Assembly (NCBI GenBank): GCA_964427415.1
Contig: CAYRUH010000006.1
Span: 1-64,000, forward strand
Origin: Lentisalinibacter sp964427415
GTDB taxonomy: Bacteria > Pseudomonadota > Gammaproteobacteria > Steroidobacterales > Woeseiaceae
Direction: 5' to 3'
Length of the DNA: 64,000 nucleotides
Part shown: positions 16,979-26,241 of the stretch, piece after piece
How the letters are laid out: each line of letters starts with the position of its first letter
Position numbering within the stretch: position 1 is the first letter of the stretch
The notes under the pieces: generated by a model
What the model saw: the letters and a program-made list of their open reading frames with translations, nothing else
Databases searched by the model: none
What the model was told of the DNA's origin: nothing
Program-made: the position numbers and the translations under genes

Positions 16979-17664
16979 GCGCGGCACGGGCGACGAGGGC
17001 AATGATCCTGGCCGCCGGCCGCGGCGAGCGACTGCGCCCGCTGACGGACACTGTGCCAAAGCCTCTGGTGGAGGTCGGCGGCGAGACGCTGATCGAGCGC
17101 CACATTCGTGCGCTGGCCCGTGCCGGTGTCACGGCGATCGTGATCAACCTGGCCTGGCGCGGCGGGCAGATCGTCGAGGCGCTGGGGCAGGGCAGCCGCT
17201 ACGGCGTCACCCTCGTGTACAGCCCGGAGGGGGAGACGGCGCTCGATACCGGCGGCGGCATCCGGCGGGCGCTGCCGCTGCTGGGGGACGCGCCGTTCTG
17301 GGTCGTGAACGCCGATATCCATACCGACTACGACTTCGCCAGACCGCCACCGCTGGACGATGCGCTGGCTTGCCTGGTACTGGTGCCGAACCCGGAGCAC
17401 AATCCGGGAGGCGACTTCCCTCTGGAGGACGGCCTGGTGGGCAGCGGCCGCGGCGCGGGCGGCCGGCGTTATACCTATTCGGGCATCGGCCGCTACCGGC
17501 CGGAGTTCTTCGCCGGTCTCGAGGAGGGCATATTCCCCCTCGCGCCCCTGATCCGCGAGCATGCGGCCGCGGGCCGCGTCCGCGGCGCACTCCATACCGG
17601 TGCCTGGCACGACCCCGGCACGCCGGCCCGCCTGGCCGAGCTGCGCCGGCGGCTTGTGCACTAG
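16975..17664 (+). CDS. murU: N-acetylmuramate-1-phosphate uridylyltransferase
   Basis: MurU converts MurNAc-1-phosphate and UTP to UDP-MurNAc, completing the recycling pathway begun by AmgK. The 229-residue nucleotidyltransferase has the G-rich loop AAGRGERLRPLT, the following KPL lysine, and the metal aspartate in VVNADIHTD. GTG 16975 overlaps the amgK stop (GTGA); ATG 17002 is an alternative that begins exactly at the nucleotide-binding strand. The gene converges on lipB with a short palindromic repeat at its stop codon. Confidence 0.92.
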   Translation: MSAARATRAMILAAGRGERLRPLTDTVPKPLVEVGGETLIERHIRALARAGVTAIVINLAWRGGQIVEALGQGSRYGVTLVYSPEGETALDTGGGIRRALPLLGDAPFWVVNADIHTDYDFARPPPLDDALACLVLVPNPEHNPGGDFPLEDGLVGSGRGAGGRRYTYSGIGRYRPEFFAGLEEGIFPLAPLIREHAAAGRVRGALHTGAWHDPGTPARLAELRRRLVH

Positions 17665-17689
17665 TGTCGCGGACGGGACGCCAAGTCCC
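17661..17689. repeat. Short palindromic repeat copy 2 plus GGGAC/GTCCC hairpin
   Basis: Positions 17661-17679 match the reverse complement of the element at 9923-9946 over 19 bases (CTAGTGTCGCGGACGGGAC), but the far arm has changed. Instead GGGAC (17675-17679) pairs with GTCCC (17685-17689). It spans the murU stop codon and lies between the convergent murU and lipB genes, so it may act as a weak bidirectional terminator. Confidence 0.55.
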
Positions 17690-17699
17690 TGCGCCGGCC

Positions 17700-18362
17700 C
17701 TACTCGGCGGCGGGCGGGTCGAAGCCCAGTTCCTCGCAGAGCGGTTCGAGCAGCAGGTCCGCCACCCGGTCCAGGTCTTCAGGACCGCCCAGGCGGGCCA
17801 GGTCCGTCATCTCCAGACCTTGGTAGCCGCAGGGGTTGATGCGGGAGAACGGTTGCAGGTCCATGTCCACATTCAGTGCCATGCCGTGGTAGCTGGCGCC
17901 GCGTCGTATGCGCAGGCCGATGCTCGCCAGCTTGCACCCCGCCACGTACACCCCGGGGGCATCGCGGCGGCCCGCCGCCTCGATGCCGAACGACGCCACC
18001 ATCCGTATGACCGCGGTCTCCAGGGCGCAGACCAGCCGGCGCACGCCGATGCCCGCCCGGCGGATATCGACGAGCGGGTAGATCATCAGCTGGCCCGGGC
18101 CGTGATAGGTGACCTGGCCGCCCCGGTCGATGTGCACGACGGGGATGTCGCCGGGCGCGAGCACGTGCTCGCGGCTGCCTGCGAGACCCAGTGTGAAGAC
18201 GGGCGCGTGCTCGGTGAACCAGATCTCGTCGCCGGTGTCCTCGTCGCGCTCGTCGGTGTGGCGCTGCATCGCCTGCCACAGCGGCTCGTAGTCGCGCCGG
18301 CCCAGGCGGCGCACGGTGAGCGTGCGGCCGCCGTCACGGGCGATGACCGGTTCCGCCGTCAC
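17700..18362 (-). CDS. lipB: Octanoyl-[acyl-carrier-protein]:protein octanoyltransferase
   Basis: LipB transfers octanoate from ACP to lipoyl domains, the first step of lipoate assembly. The 220-residue protein has the HIDRGGQVTYHGPGQ motif (about 77-91), the conserved lysine K144 (GCKLASIG) and the catalytic cysteine C178 (INPCGYQG). GTG 18362 overlaps the ybeD stop as GTGA. It is the last gene of the long elongasome operon; lipA, its usual partner, is not adjacent because murU converges here. Confidence 0.95.
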   Translation of the reverse strand: MTAEPVIARDGGRTLTVRRLGRRDYEPLWQAMQRHTDERDEDTGDEIWFTEHAPVFTLGLAGSREHVLAPGDIPVVHIDRGGQVTYHGPGQLMIYPLVDIRRAGIGVRRLVCALETAVIRMVASFGIEAAGRRDAPGVYVAGCKLASIGLRIRRGASYHGMALNVDMDLQPFSRINPCGYQGLEMTDLARLGGPEDLDRVADLLLEPLCEELGFDPPAAE

Positions 18363-18625
18363 AGGACCACCAGCACCCGTTCGTGATCGCTCAGCCTTCG
18401 GTACAGCGAGTCGAGCTGCTCGCGGCTCTCGGCCCGCACGGTGACCGTGACGGAGAGGAACCGGCCGTTGCGGCTCGGCTGGGTGGCCACCGCTCCCTCC
18501 GGCAGCGGCCCGAGTTCCGCCTCGACGATAGCTACCGCCTCGCTGCGGAAGTCGTCGTCTTCATCCCTGCCCATAACCTTGACGGGGAAATCGCAGGGGA
18601 AGTCGAGGAGGCTGTCATCATGCAT
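18359..18625 (-). CDS. ybeD: DUF493 family protein (YbeD)
   Basis: An 88-residue ferredoxin-like-fold protein of the YbeD family, found between dacA and lipB in many gammaproteobacteria. The opening LLDFPCDFPVKVMG and the C-terminal SVTVTVRAESREQLDSLYRRL with VLVVL are typical. A regulatory role was inferred from its similarity to ACT-like domains, but function is not established. I chose ATG 18625, which overlaps the end of dat by eight bases; the frame upstream is only dat antisense-phase sequence. Confidence 0.9.
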   Translation of the reverse strand: MHDDSLLDFPCDFPVKVMGRDEDDDFRSEAVAIVEAELGPLPEGAVATQPSRNGRFLSVTVTVRAESREQLDSLYRRLSDHERVLVVL

Positions 18626-19493
18626 GGTTTTCAGCTCGTTGGCCGTGATATGCCTGTTGGTAGCGGCGGAACAGGCGTCGCCATAGCGGTCCCGGCGCGC
18701 CCGTACCGATGGTGGTGTCATCGACCCGGCCCACGGGCACGAGTTCCCGGCTGCTGGCGAGCATGATGACTTCGTCGGCTTCCAGCAGCTCATCGACCGT
18801 GAAGCGCCGCCGCGCGCGCGCGACGCCTTCGGCCTCGGCGATGGCCCAGACGAGGTGCAGCGTCACGCTGGGCAGCACCGAGGTGTCCGCAGGCGGCGCC
18901 AGCAGGGTGCCATCGGTGACGATGGCAATCGTACTTGCGGCTCCCTCGGTGACCCAGCCGTCCCGGTGCAGGATGGCCTCCACCGCGCCGCGCTCGGCGG
19001 CATCCTGGCGCGCCAGCACGTTGGCCAGCAGGGAGGTGGACTTGATGTCGCAGCGGGCCCAGCGCCGGTCCGGCGCCAGCGCGGCGTTCACCCCGGCGCG
19101 ATAATCGGCCTCACGGGGCGGTTGCCAGTGCATGGCCATGGCGAGCACCGTCGGTTGCATGTCTGCCGGGAAGCGGTGATCCCGGGCGGCATCCCCGCCG
19201 CGGCTCACCTGCAGATAGAGGAACATATCGCCGCCGCCGTTGGCCCCCACCAGGCGGGTGAGGATGCTCCGCCAGCCGGACTCGTCGGCGGGGTTGCGGA
19301 TGCCGATCGCGTTCAGGCTGCGGTCCAGGCGGGCCAGGTGCTCGGACTCGCCCACCACGCGCCCGCCGCACACCGGCATGGCTTCGTAGACCGCGTCGCC
19401 GAACAGGAAGCCCCGGTCCAGCGGCGAGATCCGCGCCTGGCCGGCCGGAACTATCTCCCCGTCGAGCCACACATTGGGCAGGATTTCAGCCAT
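18618..19493 (-). CDS. dat: D-amino acid aminotransferase (class IV)
   Basis: A fold-type IV PLP aminotransferase of 291 residues. The PLP lysine is K151 in CDIKSTSLLANVLARQ, and the ISPLDRGFLFGDAVYE opening is shared by D-alanine aminotransferases and branched-chain aminotransferases. The position between dacA and ybeD-lipB is recurrent in gammaproteobacteria and suggests a role in D-alanine or D-glutamate balance for peptidoglycan, which is inference. Distinguishing D-Ala from branched-chain specificity needs structure-level comparison. I chose ATG 19493; ATG 19508 is possible. Confidence 0.85.
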   Translation of the reverse strand: MAEILPNVWLDGEIVPAGQARISPLDRGFLFGDAVYEAMPVCGGRVVGESEHLARLDRSLNAIGIRNPADESGWRSILTRLVGANGGGDMFLYLQVSRGGDAARDHRFPADMQPTVLAMAMHWQPPREADYRAGVNAALAPDRRWARCDIKSTSLLANVLARQDAAERGAVEAILHRDGWVTEGAASTIAIVTDGTLLAPPADTSVLPSVTLHLVWAIAEAEGVARARRRFTVDELLEADEVIMLASSRELVPVGRVDDTTIGTGAPGPLWRRLFRRYQQAYHGQRAENHA

Positions 19494-19523
19494 CGTCCAC
19501 ACCGGCACCCGCCGGGCGCGTCC

Positions 19524-20714
19524 TCATTCGAACCAGAGCATGACCTCGTCGCTGAGACGCTGCCAGAACGTGCCTTCGGCGACAGGAGCCAGGGCAGCCA
19601 GGGGTGTTGCGGCCAGCAGCCGATCGTCCAGCTCGATACGCAGTTCGCCCAGAGTCTCGCCCTCGGCCACCGGGGCGATCACCGTCGCCGGCATTTCCAC
19701 CAGCGGCTGCAGGCGGTCGTAGGTGCCCCGCGGGATGGTAACGTACAGGTCGCGGGAGACGCCGAGCTGTGCGGCCTCGATAGTGCCCTTCCATACCTTC
19801 GCCGTCTCCACGACGTCGCCCGCGGCGAACAGCCGGTGGGTCTCGAAGAAGCGGAAACCGTAATTCAGCAGGGACTGGCTCGCATCCGTGCGCACCCGCG
19901 AGCTCGGCGAGCCCATCACCACCGAGATCAGCCGCATGTCGTCGCGGACCGCCGAGGCCACCAGGCAATAGCCGGCGGCGTCTGTATGGCCGGTTTTGAA
20001 GCCGTCCACGGTCGCGTCGCGCCAGAGCAGCCGGTTGCGGTTGCGTTGCGTAATGTCGTTGTAGGTGAACTCCCGCACCGAGTACCAGCGATAGTACTCC
20101 GGGAAGTCATTGATGAGCGCCCGGGCCAGCGTGGCCATGTCCCGCGCCGTCGTGTAATGGTTCTCGCCGGGCAGGCCGGTGGTGTTCTCGAAGTGGCTGC
20201 CCCTCATGCCGAGTTCCCGGGCGTAGCGGTTCATTATTTCGGCGAAGACGCCTTCGGAGCCGGCGATGTGCTCGGCGAGGGCCACGCTCGCATCGTTGCC
20301 GGACTGCACGATCATACCCATCAGCAGGTCCTGGATACTCACCCGGGAGTTGATCTCGATGAACATGCGCGAGCCGGGCGTGCGGTAGGCCTTGCGGCTG
20401 ACGGTGGCCTCTTCCTCGAGCGTGATCAGGTCGTCGCGCAGGGCGTGGAAGACCACATAGGCGGTCATGAGCTTCGTGAGGCTCGCCGGCGCTACCCGCT
20501 TGCCCGCCTCCCGGTCCGCCAGCACCGTACCGCTGTCGGCGTCGATCAGCAGGTAACTCGCCGCGTTCAGTTGCGGCGGGGCGGGTATCGGGATGTCCGG
20601 CAGCGCCGCCGAAGCCGGCAACGGCGAGACGAGTAGCAGGATCGGAGCGAGGATCGATGCAAAAAGAGGGGCGCACAGGCGTCCGCGCGCCGTTCGGGGC
20701 TGTATGAAGCTCAT
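19524..20714 (-). CDS. dacA: D-alanyl-D-alanine carboxypeptidase (PBP5/6)
   Basis: A low-molecular-mass penicillin-binding protein that trims the terminal D-Ala from pentapeptides in the periplasm. A signal peptide ends near residue 36 (ASA). The active-site motifs are S78-L-T-K81, S138-G-N140 and K240-T-G242. After the peptidase domain comes the all-beta PBP5 C-terminal domain, ending in an amphipathic helix with tryptophans (FWQRL..MLWFE) that would anchor it to the inner membrane. Length 396 is normal. Confidence 0.96.
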   Translation of the reverse strand: MSFIQPRTARGRLCAPLFASILAPILLLVSPLPASAALPDIPIPAPPQLNAASYLLIDADSGTVLADREAGKRVAPASLTKLMTAYVVFHALRDDLITLEEEATVSRKAYRTPGSRMFIEINSRVSIQDLLMGMIVQSGNDASVALAEHIAGSEGVFAEIMNRYARELGMRGSHFENTTGLPGENHYTTARDMATLARALINDFPEYYRWYSVREFTYNDITQRNRNRLLWRDATVDGFKTGHTDAAGYCLVASAVRDDMRLISVVMGSPSSRVRTDASQSLLNYGFRFFETHRLFAAGDVVETAKVWKGTIEAAQLGVSRDLYVTIPRGTYDRLQPLVEMPATVIAPVAEGETLGELRIELDDRLLAATPLAALAPVAEGTFWQRLSDEVMLWFE

Positions 20715-20722
20715 GGCACAGT

Positions 20723-21604
20723 CTATTCGATAATCATGTGGACGCTGTCGATGCCGAGGGAACCGAGCCTGACGACGGTGGCGTCATAAGCTTCCACCGA
20801 TAGGATCGGCCCCACCCGCACCCGATACAGCCGGCGCTCTTCGGTCATATCCTCGAAGATAAAGGCATCGGGAACGTCGCTGGCCAGCAGCCTGGCGTGC
20901 ATGCGCTCGGCATTCTCCCGCTGGCTGAAGGCGCCGACCTGGGCATATAGTACCGGCGCGTCGCCCGTCTGTCCTGCGGGGCGCACCGGCGCGGCTTCCT
21001 CGGGCGGCAGGCTCTCGGCCGGCGCCGCGCTGGGGACGGCAGCGGTCATGGTGTCGCCGGTAGCGGCACCGTCGAAGGTGATGGCGCGGATCTCCACCAG
21101 CCCCGTCCCGTCGCTCACGATGTCGAGTTCCTGCGCCGCGGCGTAGGAGAGATCGATCACGCGGTTGGCGACGAACGGCCCCCGGTCGTTGACCCGCACC
21201 AGGATGCTCCTGCGGTTACGCAGGTTCGTCACCTCCACCCAGGTCGGTAGCGGCAGCGTCTTGTGGGCCGCGGTGAAGGCGTGCATGTCATAGGGCTCGC
21301 CGGACGAGGTACGCCGGCCGTGGAATTTTGTGCCGTACCAGGAGGCGACACCCCGCTCCCGGTAGCCATCGGCGCTCGCCATCACGTGGTAGCGCTTACC
21401 GAACACCTCGTAGGAATCCGGGTTGCCGTAGCGGCTGTTCGGCTCGGGCGCCGGCATCGTCGGCGGCACGCGGACGTCGGCCCGTGCGGCCGGCGGCGGT
21501 CCGTCCTGCCGCGGCGCCTCCTCGCGCGGTAAGGGCCCGGCGCAGGCCGCCAGCGCCATGGCAGCCGCCGCCACGGCAGCCGTTCTGAGATCAGGCCTGC
21601 GCAT
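20723..21604 (-). CDS. rlpA: Septal ring lytic transglycosylase lipoprotein
   Basis: A 293-residue lipoprotein with lipobox LAAC near residue 20. It has a double-psi beta-barrel domain (about 85-175, with GVASWYGTKFHG and VRVNDRGPF) and a C-terminal SPOR domain (about 215-290) that binds denuded glycans at septa. In Pseudomonas RlpA is a lytic transglycosylase acting on such glycans. I chose ATG 21604, overlapping the mltB stop by 14 bases. The order mrdA-rodA-mltB-rlpA-dacA matches Pseudomonas. Confidence 0.94.
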   Translation of the reverse strand: MRRPDLRTAAVAAAAMALAACAGPLPREEAPRQDGPPPAARADVRVPPTMPAPEPNSRYGNPDSYEVFGKRYHVMASADGYRERGVASWYGTKFHGRRTSSGEPYDMHAFTAAHKTLPLPTWVEVTNLRNRRSILVRVNDRGPFVANRVIDLSYAAAQELDIVSDGTGLVEIRAITFDGAATGDTMTAAVPSAAPAESLPPEEAAPVRPAGQTGDAPVLYAQVGAFSQRENAERMHARLLASDVPDAFIFEDMTEERRLYRVRVGPILSVEAYDATVVRLGSLGIDSVHMIIE

Positions 21605-22622
21605 CGTCGGCTCCGCGCGCGACGGCCAGCGCGATCTCGCGGCCGAGTTGCCACACCGCCAGCGCATACATGGCGCTGCGGTTGTAGCGGGTGATCACGT
21701 GGAAGTTGTGGAAACCCACCCAGAGCTGGTCGCCATCCTCGCCCTGCATGCGCAGCAGGCGTGCGCTCGCCGCGTCGGGCAGCCCGGTGGCGAAGACAAT
21801 GCCGCTGGCGCTCAGCCCGGCCACCGTGGCGTCCGTGTCCAGGCCCTTGTCGCCGGCGGGCTCGCCGGACCAGGCCGGGCCGGTGCCGGCACGCGCAAAC
21901 ACCGGTTCGCCGGCGCGCCAGCCGTGGGTCTTCAGATAGTTGGCCACGCTGCCGAACACGTCGCTCCAGTCCGTCCACAGATCGCGGAGCCCGTCGGCGC
22001 TCGCGTCCACCGCGTAGGCACGGTAGCTGGAGGGCATGAACTGGGGCGCGCCCATGGCGCCCGCGTAGGAGCCCAGCACCGTGTCGACGTCGACCTGCTC
22101 CTCGCGGGCCAACAGCAGGAACTGCTCGAGCTCCTTGCGGAAGAACGGGCTGCGGGGCGGGTAGTCGAAGGCCAGCGTGGCCAGCGCGTCCAGCACCCGG
22201 TAGCGGCCGGTGATGCGGCCGAAGTAGGTCTCGACGCCGATGATGGCGACGATGATCTCCGGGTCCACGCCCGTCTCCCGGCCGATGCGTTCGATTTCGC
22301 CGGCATGCTCACGCCAGAACGCGGCGCCGGCCTCGGTGCGCTCCGGCGTCAGGAAGATCGCGCGGTACTCGTGCCAGGGCTTCACCTTTTCCGCGGGACG
22401 GCTGATGGCATCGAGGATGGGCTGCTGTGTCTCGGCGGCATCCAGGGTGCGCTCGAGCTCCGCCCGTTCGAAGCCGTGGCGCTCGGCCACCTCGTCGATG
22501 AACCCGGCCACCTCGGCGCGGGAGGTGTCCAGCGCCCGCACCGGCGCGCTCGCCACGGTGGCGAGGATAGCGAGGGCCGCGAGGGCGGGCATGCGGAAGG
22601 GAGGGCGGATCACTGATCGCAT
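21591..22622 (-). CDS. mltB: Membrane-bound lytic murein transglycosylase B
   Basis: A periplasmic lytic transglycosylase cleaving MurNAc-GlcNAc bonds to 1,6-anhydro products, which feed the recycling enzymes AmgK and MurU nearby. The 343-residue protein has a signal peptide (1-30), the catalytic glutamate E131 in AIIGVETYFG and the GAMGAPQFMPSSYRAYAVD motif. The signal lacks a lipobox cysteine, so it is probably soluble rather than lipidated. It lies between rodA and rlpA. Confidence 0.94.
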   Translation of the reverse strand: MRSVIRPPFRMPALAALAILATVASAPVRALDTSRAEVAGFIDEVAERHGFERAELERTLDAAETQQPILDAISRPAEKVKPWHEYRAIFLTPERTEAGAAFWREHAGEIERIGRETGVDPEIIVAIIGVETYFGRITGRYRVLDALATLAFDYPPRSPFFRKELEQFLLLAREEQVDVDTVLGSYAGAMGAPQFMPSSYRAYAVDASADGLRDLWTDWSDVFGSVANYLKTHGWRAGEPVFARAGTGPAWSGEPAGDKGLDTDATVAGLSASGIVFATGLPDAASARLLRMQGEDGDQLWVGFHNFHVITRYNRSAMYALAVWQLGREIALAVARGADDAQA

Positions 22623-22668
22623 GTCCTGGCCGGCGTTTCCTGGCAGTGCGTGTACATCTGTCGTGGAC

Positions 22669-23808
22669 CTACCGAGGCAGGAGTTTGCGGTGGGTGTGGA
22701 TGGACATGAGGATACCGAAACCTGCCATGAGCGTCACCATGGAGGTGCCGCCGAAGCTGACCAGCGGCAGCGGCACGCCGACCACCGGTATGAGGCCGCA
22801 GACCATGGCGGTATTCACGAACACGTAGACGAAGAAGGTCAGGCTGATGCTGCCGGCCAGCAGACGGGAGAAGGTGTCCTGGGCATTGGCGGCGATGTAC
22901 AGGCCGCGTCCGACCACGAACAGGTACATCGTCAGCAACGCCAGCACGCCGAGCAGGCCGAATTCCTCGGACAGCACCGCGAAGATGAAATCGGTGTCTT
23001 TCTCCGGCAGGAACTCGAGCTGCGCCTGGCTGCCGTTGGTCCAGCCCTTGCCGAACAGCCCGCCTGAGCCGATCGCGATCTTGGACTGGATGATGTTGTA
23101 GCCGGCGCCGAGGGGGTCGCTCTGGGGATCGAGCAGGGTCAGTACCCGCTGGCGCTGGTAGTCATGCATGAAGTGCCAGAGCGCCGGCATGGTGGCGACG
23201 GCGAGAGCGGCCAGCGCCAGAATGTGGCCGAACGACATACCGGCGAGCAGCACCACCAGCACGCCGGCCGCGACGATCAGGAGCGCGGTGCCGAGATCCG
23301 GCTGCACGGCGATCATCAGGGCGGGCAGGACGATCATGGCGCCGATGACGACCAGATGGCCGAAGCGCGGCGGCAGCGGCCGGTCGTGCAGGAAGGCCGC
23401 GACCATCATCGGCACCGCCAGCTTCATGATCTCCGACGGCTGGAAGCGCACGCCAATGTCCAGCCAGCGCTGCGCCCCCTGGCCCACCTCGCCGAGGATC
23501 AGTACCAGAGCCAGCAGGGTGAGTCCGGCCAGATAGCCCGAGGGCGTCCAGCGCCGCAGCAGCGCCGGCGAGAGCTGCGCCACGATCGCCAGCGCCAGCA
23601 GGGCGAGGCCGAGGCGTATCACCTGGCGCAGCAGCAGGTCCGGGTTCTGCCCTACCGCGCTGTAGAGCACGAACAGGCCGAACACACAGATCACTCCGAG
23701 GCCGGCGAGCAGGGAGCCGTCCAGGTGCAGGTTGGCGAGTACCTGACCGATGCCGCCCAGCGGCCGGCGCTCGGCGAAGCGGGCGTTCTCCCGGAACAGC
23801 GTACCCAT
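22669..23808 (-). CDS. rodA: Rod-shape SEDS glycosyltransferase
   Basis: RodA polymerises lipid II glycan strands in the elongasome together with PBP2, encoded immediately upstream. The 379-residue protein has about ten membrane helices. The SEDS signatures are the VQPDLGTALLI segment around the catalytic aspartate, GAGYNIIQSKIAIGSGGLFGKG split across a long loop, FLPEKDTDFIFAVLSEE and the C-terminal PLPLVSFGGTSM. It starts three bases after mrdA. An alternative FtsW assignment is ruled out by the mre/mrd context. Confidence 0.96.
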   Translation of the reverse strand: MGTLFRENARFAERRPLGGIGQVLANLHLDGSLLAGLGVICVFGLFVLYSAVGQNPDLLLRQVIRLGLALLALAIVAQLSPALLRRWTPSGYLAGLTLLALVLILGEVGQGAQRWLDIGVRFQPSEIMKLAVPMMVAAFLHDRPLPPRFGHLVVIGAMIVLPALMIAVQPDLGTALLIVAAGVLVVLLAGMSFGHILALAALAVATMPALWHFMHDYQRQRVLTLLDPQSDPLGAGYNIIQSKIAIGSGGLFGKGWTNGSQAQLEFLPEKDTDFIFAVLSEEFGLLGVLALLTMYLFVVGRGLYIAANAQDTFSRLLAGSISLTFFVYVFVNTAMVCGLIPVVGVPLPLVSFGGTSMVTLMAGFGILMSIHTHRKLLPR

Positions 23809-23811
23809 CGG

Positions 23812-25746
23812 TCAGTCCTCCGCCGGCGTGCTGCTCGCCACCGGCGCTTCGGCCGGCGGGGCGGGACGCCGGCCCGGTGCCGCGGCTTCGCCGCGCTCCT
23901 CCAGCAGCCACTTGTCCATGACCGCCCGTGCGATGGGTGCGGCCACGCGGCTGCCGCTGGAACCGTTCTCGACGATCACCGACACGGCGATGCGGGGCTC
24001 CTCCAGGGGGGCGAAAGCGATGAACAGAGCATGGTCGCGCAGCCGCTCGTCGATCTGCTCCTCGTCGTATTCCTCGTCCTGGCCCACGCTGAACACCTGA
24101 GCGGTGCCGCTCTTGCCGGCCATGGGGTAGGGGGCATCCATCCCCACCGCCCGGGCGGTGCCGTTCTCGCCCTGGAGCACGTCGCGCATGGCATTGATAA
24201 TCACCTCCCAGTGCAGGGGGTCATGGACGCCCACCGGCGGGAGGGGCTCGGGCTCGAGAGCGTGGAACTCGCCGTCCAGCGGGTGTTCCCAGCCCAGCGC
24301 CAGATGCGGTCGGTAGCGCTCGCCCCGGGTGGCCACCGCGGCAGTCGCCACCGCGAGCTGCAGCGGCGTGGTCAGCATATAACCCTGACCGATGGAGGCG
24401 ATGACCGTCTCGCCCGGGAACCAGACCTGGTTGGCGCGGCTGGAGAACTTCTCCCGCTTCCAGGCCCGGGACGGCACGACGCCGGCGGTTTCGCCGGCGA
24501 TGTCGATGCCGGTGCGGCTGCCCAGGCCGAAGCGGGTGAGGTAGTCGTGCATGGTGTCGATGCCGAGCTCGGTCGACATCTGGTAGAAGTACACGTCGCA
24601 GGATTCGGTGATGGCGTCGTGCAGATTCACGAGACCGTGGGTCTTCCAGTCCCGGTACCGGTGGGTGCTGCCGGGCAGCGAGAAATGCCCCGGGCAGCGC
24701 AGGCTGTGGTCCAGGTCGGAGACGCTCTGCTCCAGGGCCGCGAAGCCGAGCATCGGCTTGATGGTGGAGCCCGGCGGATAGCGGCCCCGCACGGCCCGGT
24801 TGAACAGCGGCTGGTCCGGGTGCGTGCTGAGTGCGCGGAACTCGGCCGGCTTCAGCCCGGCGGCAAAGGCGTTGGGGTCGAAGCCGGGCGTGCTGACCAG
24901 CGCCAGCACCTCGCCGTTGCGTGGGTCCAGCGCCACCACCGCGCCACGCCGGCCGGCCATCGCCTCCTCGGCGAGCAGCTGCAGCTCGATGTCCAGGCTG
25001 ACGTAGACGTTGGCGCCCGGCCGGGGCTGCTTGCCCGGCACCTGGCCGAGCATACGGCCGCGGGCGTTGGCGATCACCTGGCGGTGGCCCACGTCACCGT
25101 GCAGCAGCTCCTCGAAGCGCTGCTCGATGCCGGTCTTGCCGTACTGGGTGGTACCCGCGTAGGCGGCCGGGTCCTCGAGCCGTTCCAGCTCCTCCTTGCT
25201 CAGCCCGCCGACGTAACCGACCGCATGCACGGCAGCGCTGTCGAAACGGTAGTGGCGCATCAGGCGCGCGCGGATGTCGACGCCCGGGTAGCGGGGCCGG
25301 GCGATCGCGAAATGCGCCAGCTCCTCCTCCTCCAGCCGGTAGCGCAGCGGGATGGGCGTGAAGCGCTGGTTCGTGCCGAGCAGCGTGTGGATGCGGGGCA
25401 GCTCCTCCTCGGCGAGCAGCCCTTCCCCGATCAGCGCGGCCAGGGTCACATCCACGTCCTTCACCTGCTCGGGCACGAGTTCGAGCTGATAGGTGGGCAC
25501 GTTCTCGGCCAGGATGACGCCCCGGCGGTCGTAGATCAGGCCGCGGGTCGGTGGCACGGGTTCGATGCGGATGCGATTGCCCTGGGAGAGGTCCGCGAAA
25601 TGCTCGTGCTCGATCACCTGAAGCTGGACCAGGCGGCCGACGACGAGTCCCATCAGCCCGAGCGCGACTACCACCGCGAGAACCACGCGCCTCAGGAACA
25701 TCCGCTGCTCGGCACCCGAGTCCTTGATGGGAGCGCGTCCGCGCAT
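23812..25746 (-). CDS. mrdA: Penicillin-binding protein 2 (elongation transpeptidase)
   Basis: The class B transpeptidase of the rod complex, anchored by one N-terminal helix (about 19-40). The PBP dimer domain begins with TRGLIYDRRG. The transpeptidase motifs are S327-T-I-K330 (PPGSTIKP), SCDVYFYQ as the SxN-equivalent region, and KSGTAQV. The 644-residue length is normal, with a proline/alanine-rich C-terminal tail of about 30 residues that is probably disordered. It lies three bases after mreD and before rodA. Confidence 0.96.
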   Translation of the reverse strand: MRGRAPIKDSGAEQRMFLRRVVLAVVVALGLMGLVVGRLVQLQVIEHEHFADLSQGNRIRIEPVPPTRGLIYDRRGVILAENVPTYQLELVPEQVKDVDVTLAALIGEGLLAEEELPRIHTLLGTNQRFTPIPLRYRLEEEELAHFAIARPRYPGVDIRARLMRHYRFDSAAVHAVGYVGGLSKEELERLEDPAAYAGTTQYGKTGIEQRFEELLHGDVGHRQVIANARGRMLGQVPGKQPRPGANVYVSLDIELQLLAEEAMAGRRGAVVALDPRNGEVLALVSTPGFDPNAFAAGLKPAEFRALSTHPDQPLFNRAVRGRYPPGSTIKPMLGFAALEQSVSDLDHSLRCPGHFSLPGSTHRYRDWKTHGLVNLHDAITESCDVYFYQMSTELGIDTMHDYLTRFGLGSRTGIDIAGETAGVVPSRAWKREKFSSRANQVWFPGETVIASIGQGYMLTTPLQLAVATAAVATRGERYRPHLALGWEHPLDGEFHALEPEPLPPVGVHDPLHWEVIINAMRDVLQGENGTARAVGMDAPYPMAGKSGTAQVFSVGQDEEYDEEQIDERLRDHALFIAFAPLEEPRIAVSVIVENGSSGSRVAAPIARAVMDKWLLEERGEAAAPGRRPAPPAEAPVASSTPAED

Positions 25747-25749
25747 CGT

Positions 25750-26241
25750 CTACCTCGCCGCCGTCATTTGCTGGCGGACACCGTTGAAGAACAGCATCAG
25801 CGGCGGCCATAGCAGCGCGCCCGTGATGACGGAACCCCAATAGTCCATGAGATCGGATGCGGCGCCTGCGGTTCCGTTGATCCAGAACAGGATGAACTGG
25901 TAGAGGGCGAGCAGGGCCATCACCGTGGCCGTGAGCTGCCAGATGGGGAAGACCCGCAGGCGCAGGTGGAAGCGCAGCGGGATGTAGATCATCACGGTGA
26001 GCGCCAGCGCATGCTGGCCTAGCAGCGTGCCCTGGGCCACGTCGAGCAGCAGGCCGCTCACCCAGGCGGTCAGCAGGCCGAACCATCGCGGGAACGCGAG
26101 CGCCCAGTAGATCAGCGTCAGTGCCACCCAGTCCGGGCGGAAGGGCTCGATGAGCGCGGGCAGCGGCATGATAGAGAGGAGCAGCGCCGCCAGCAGGCAG
26201 AACCAGACCGGCCAGCGTTCCAGGGCTACCGCGTCATTCAT
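25750..26241 (-). CDS. mreD: Rod-shape determining protein MreD
   Basis: A 163-residue inner-membrane protein with about five helices, part of the MreBCD scaffold of the elongasome. The motifs RPDWVALTLIYWAL and the GLLLDVAQGTLLGQHAL segment are typical of gammaproteobacterial MreD. I chose ATG 26241 (MNDAVAL), which overlaps the mreC stop by eight bases; an earlier ATG at 26298 adds a charged extension that is more likely mreC antisense-phase sequence. Confidence 0.93.
   Translation of the reverse strand: MNDAVALERWPVWFCLLAALLLSIMPLPALIEPFRPDWVALTLIYWALAFPRWFGLLTAWVSGLLLDVAQGTLLGQHALALTVMIYIPLRFHLRLRVFPIWQLTATVMALLALYQFILFWINGTAGAASDLMDYWGSVITGALLWPPLMLFFNGVRQQMTAAR

Noticed and set aside
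23164..25812. An 882-codon plus-strand open frame opposite rodA and mrdA
   Set aside because: Both minus-strand genes carry intact catalytic motifs; the opposite frame is a codon-bias artefact spanning two genes.
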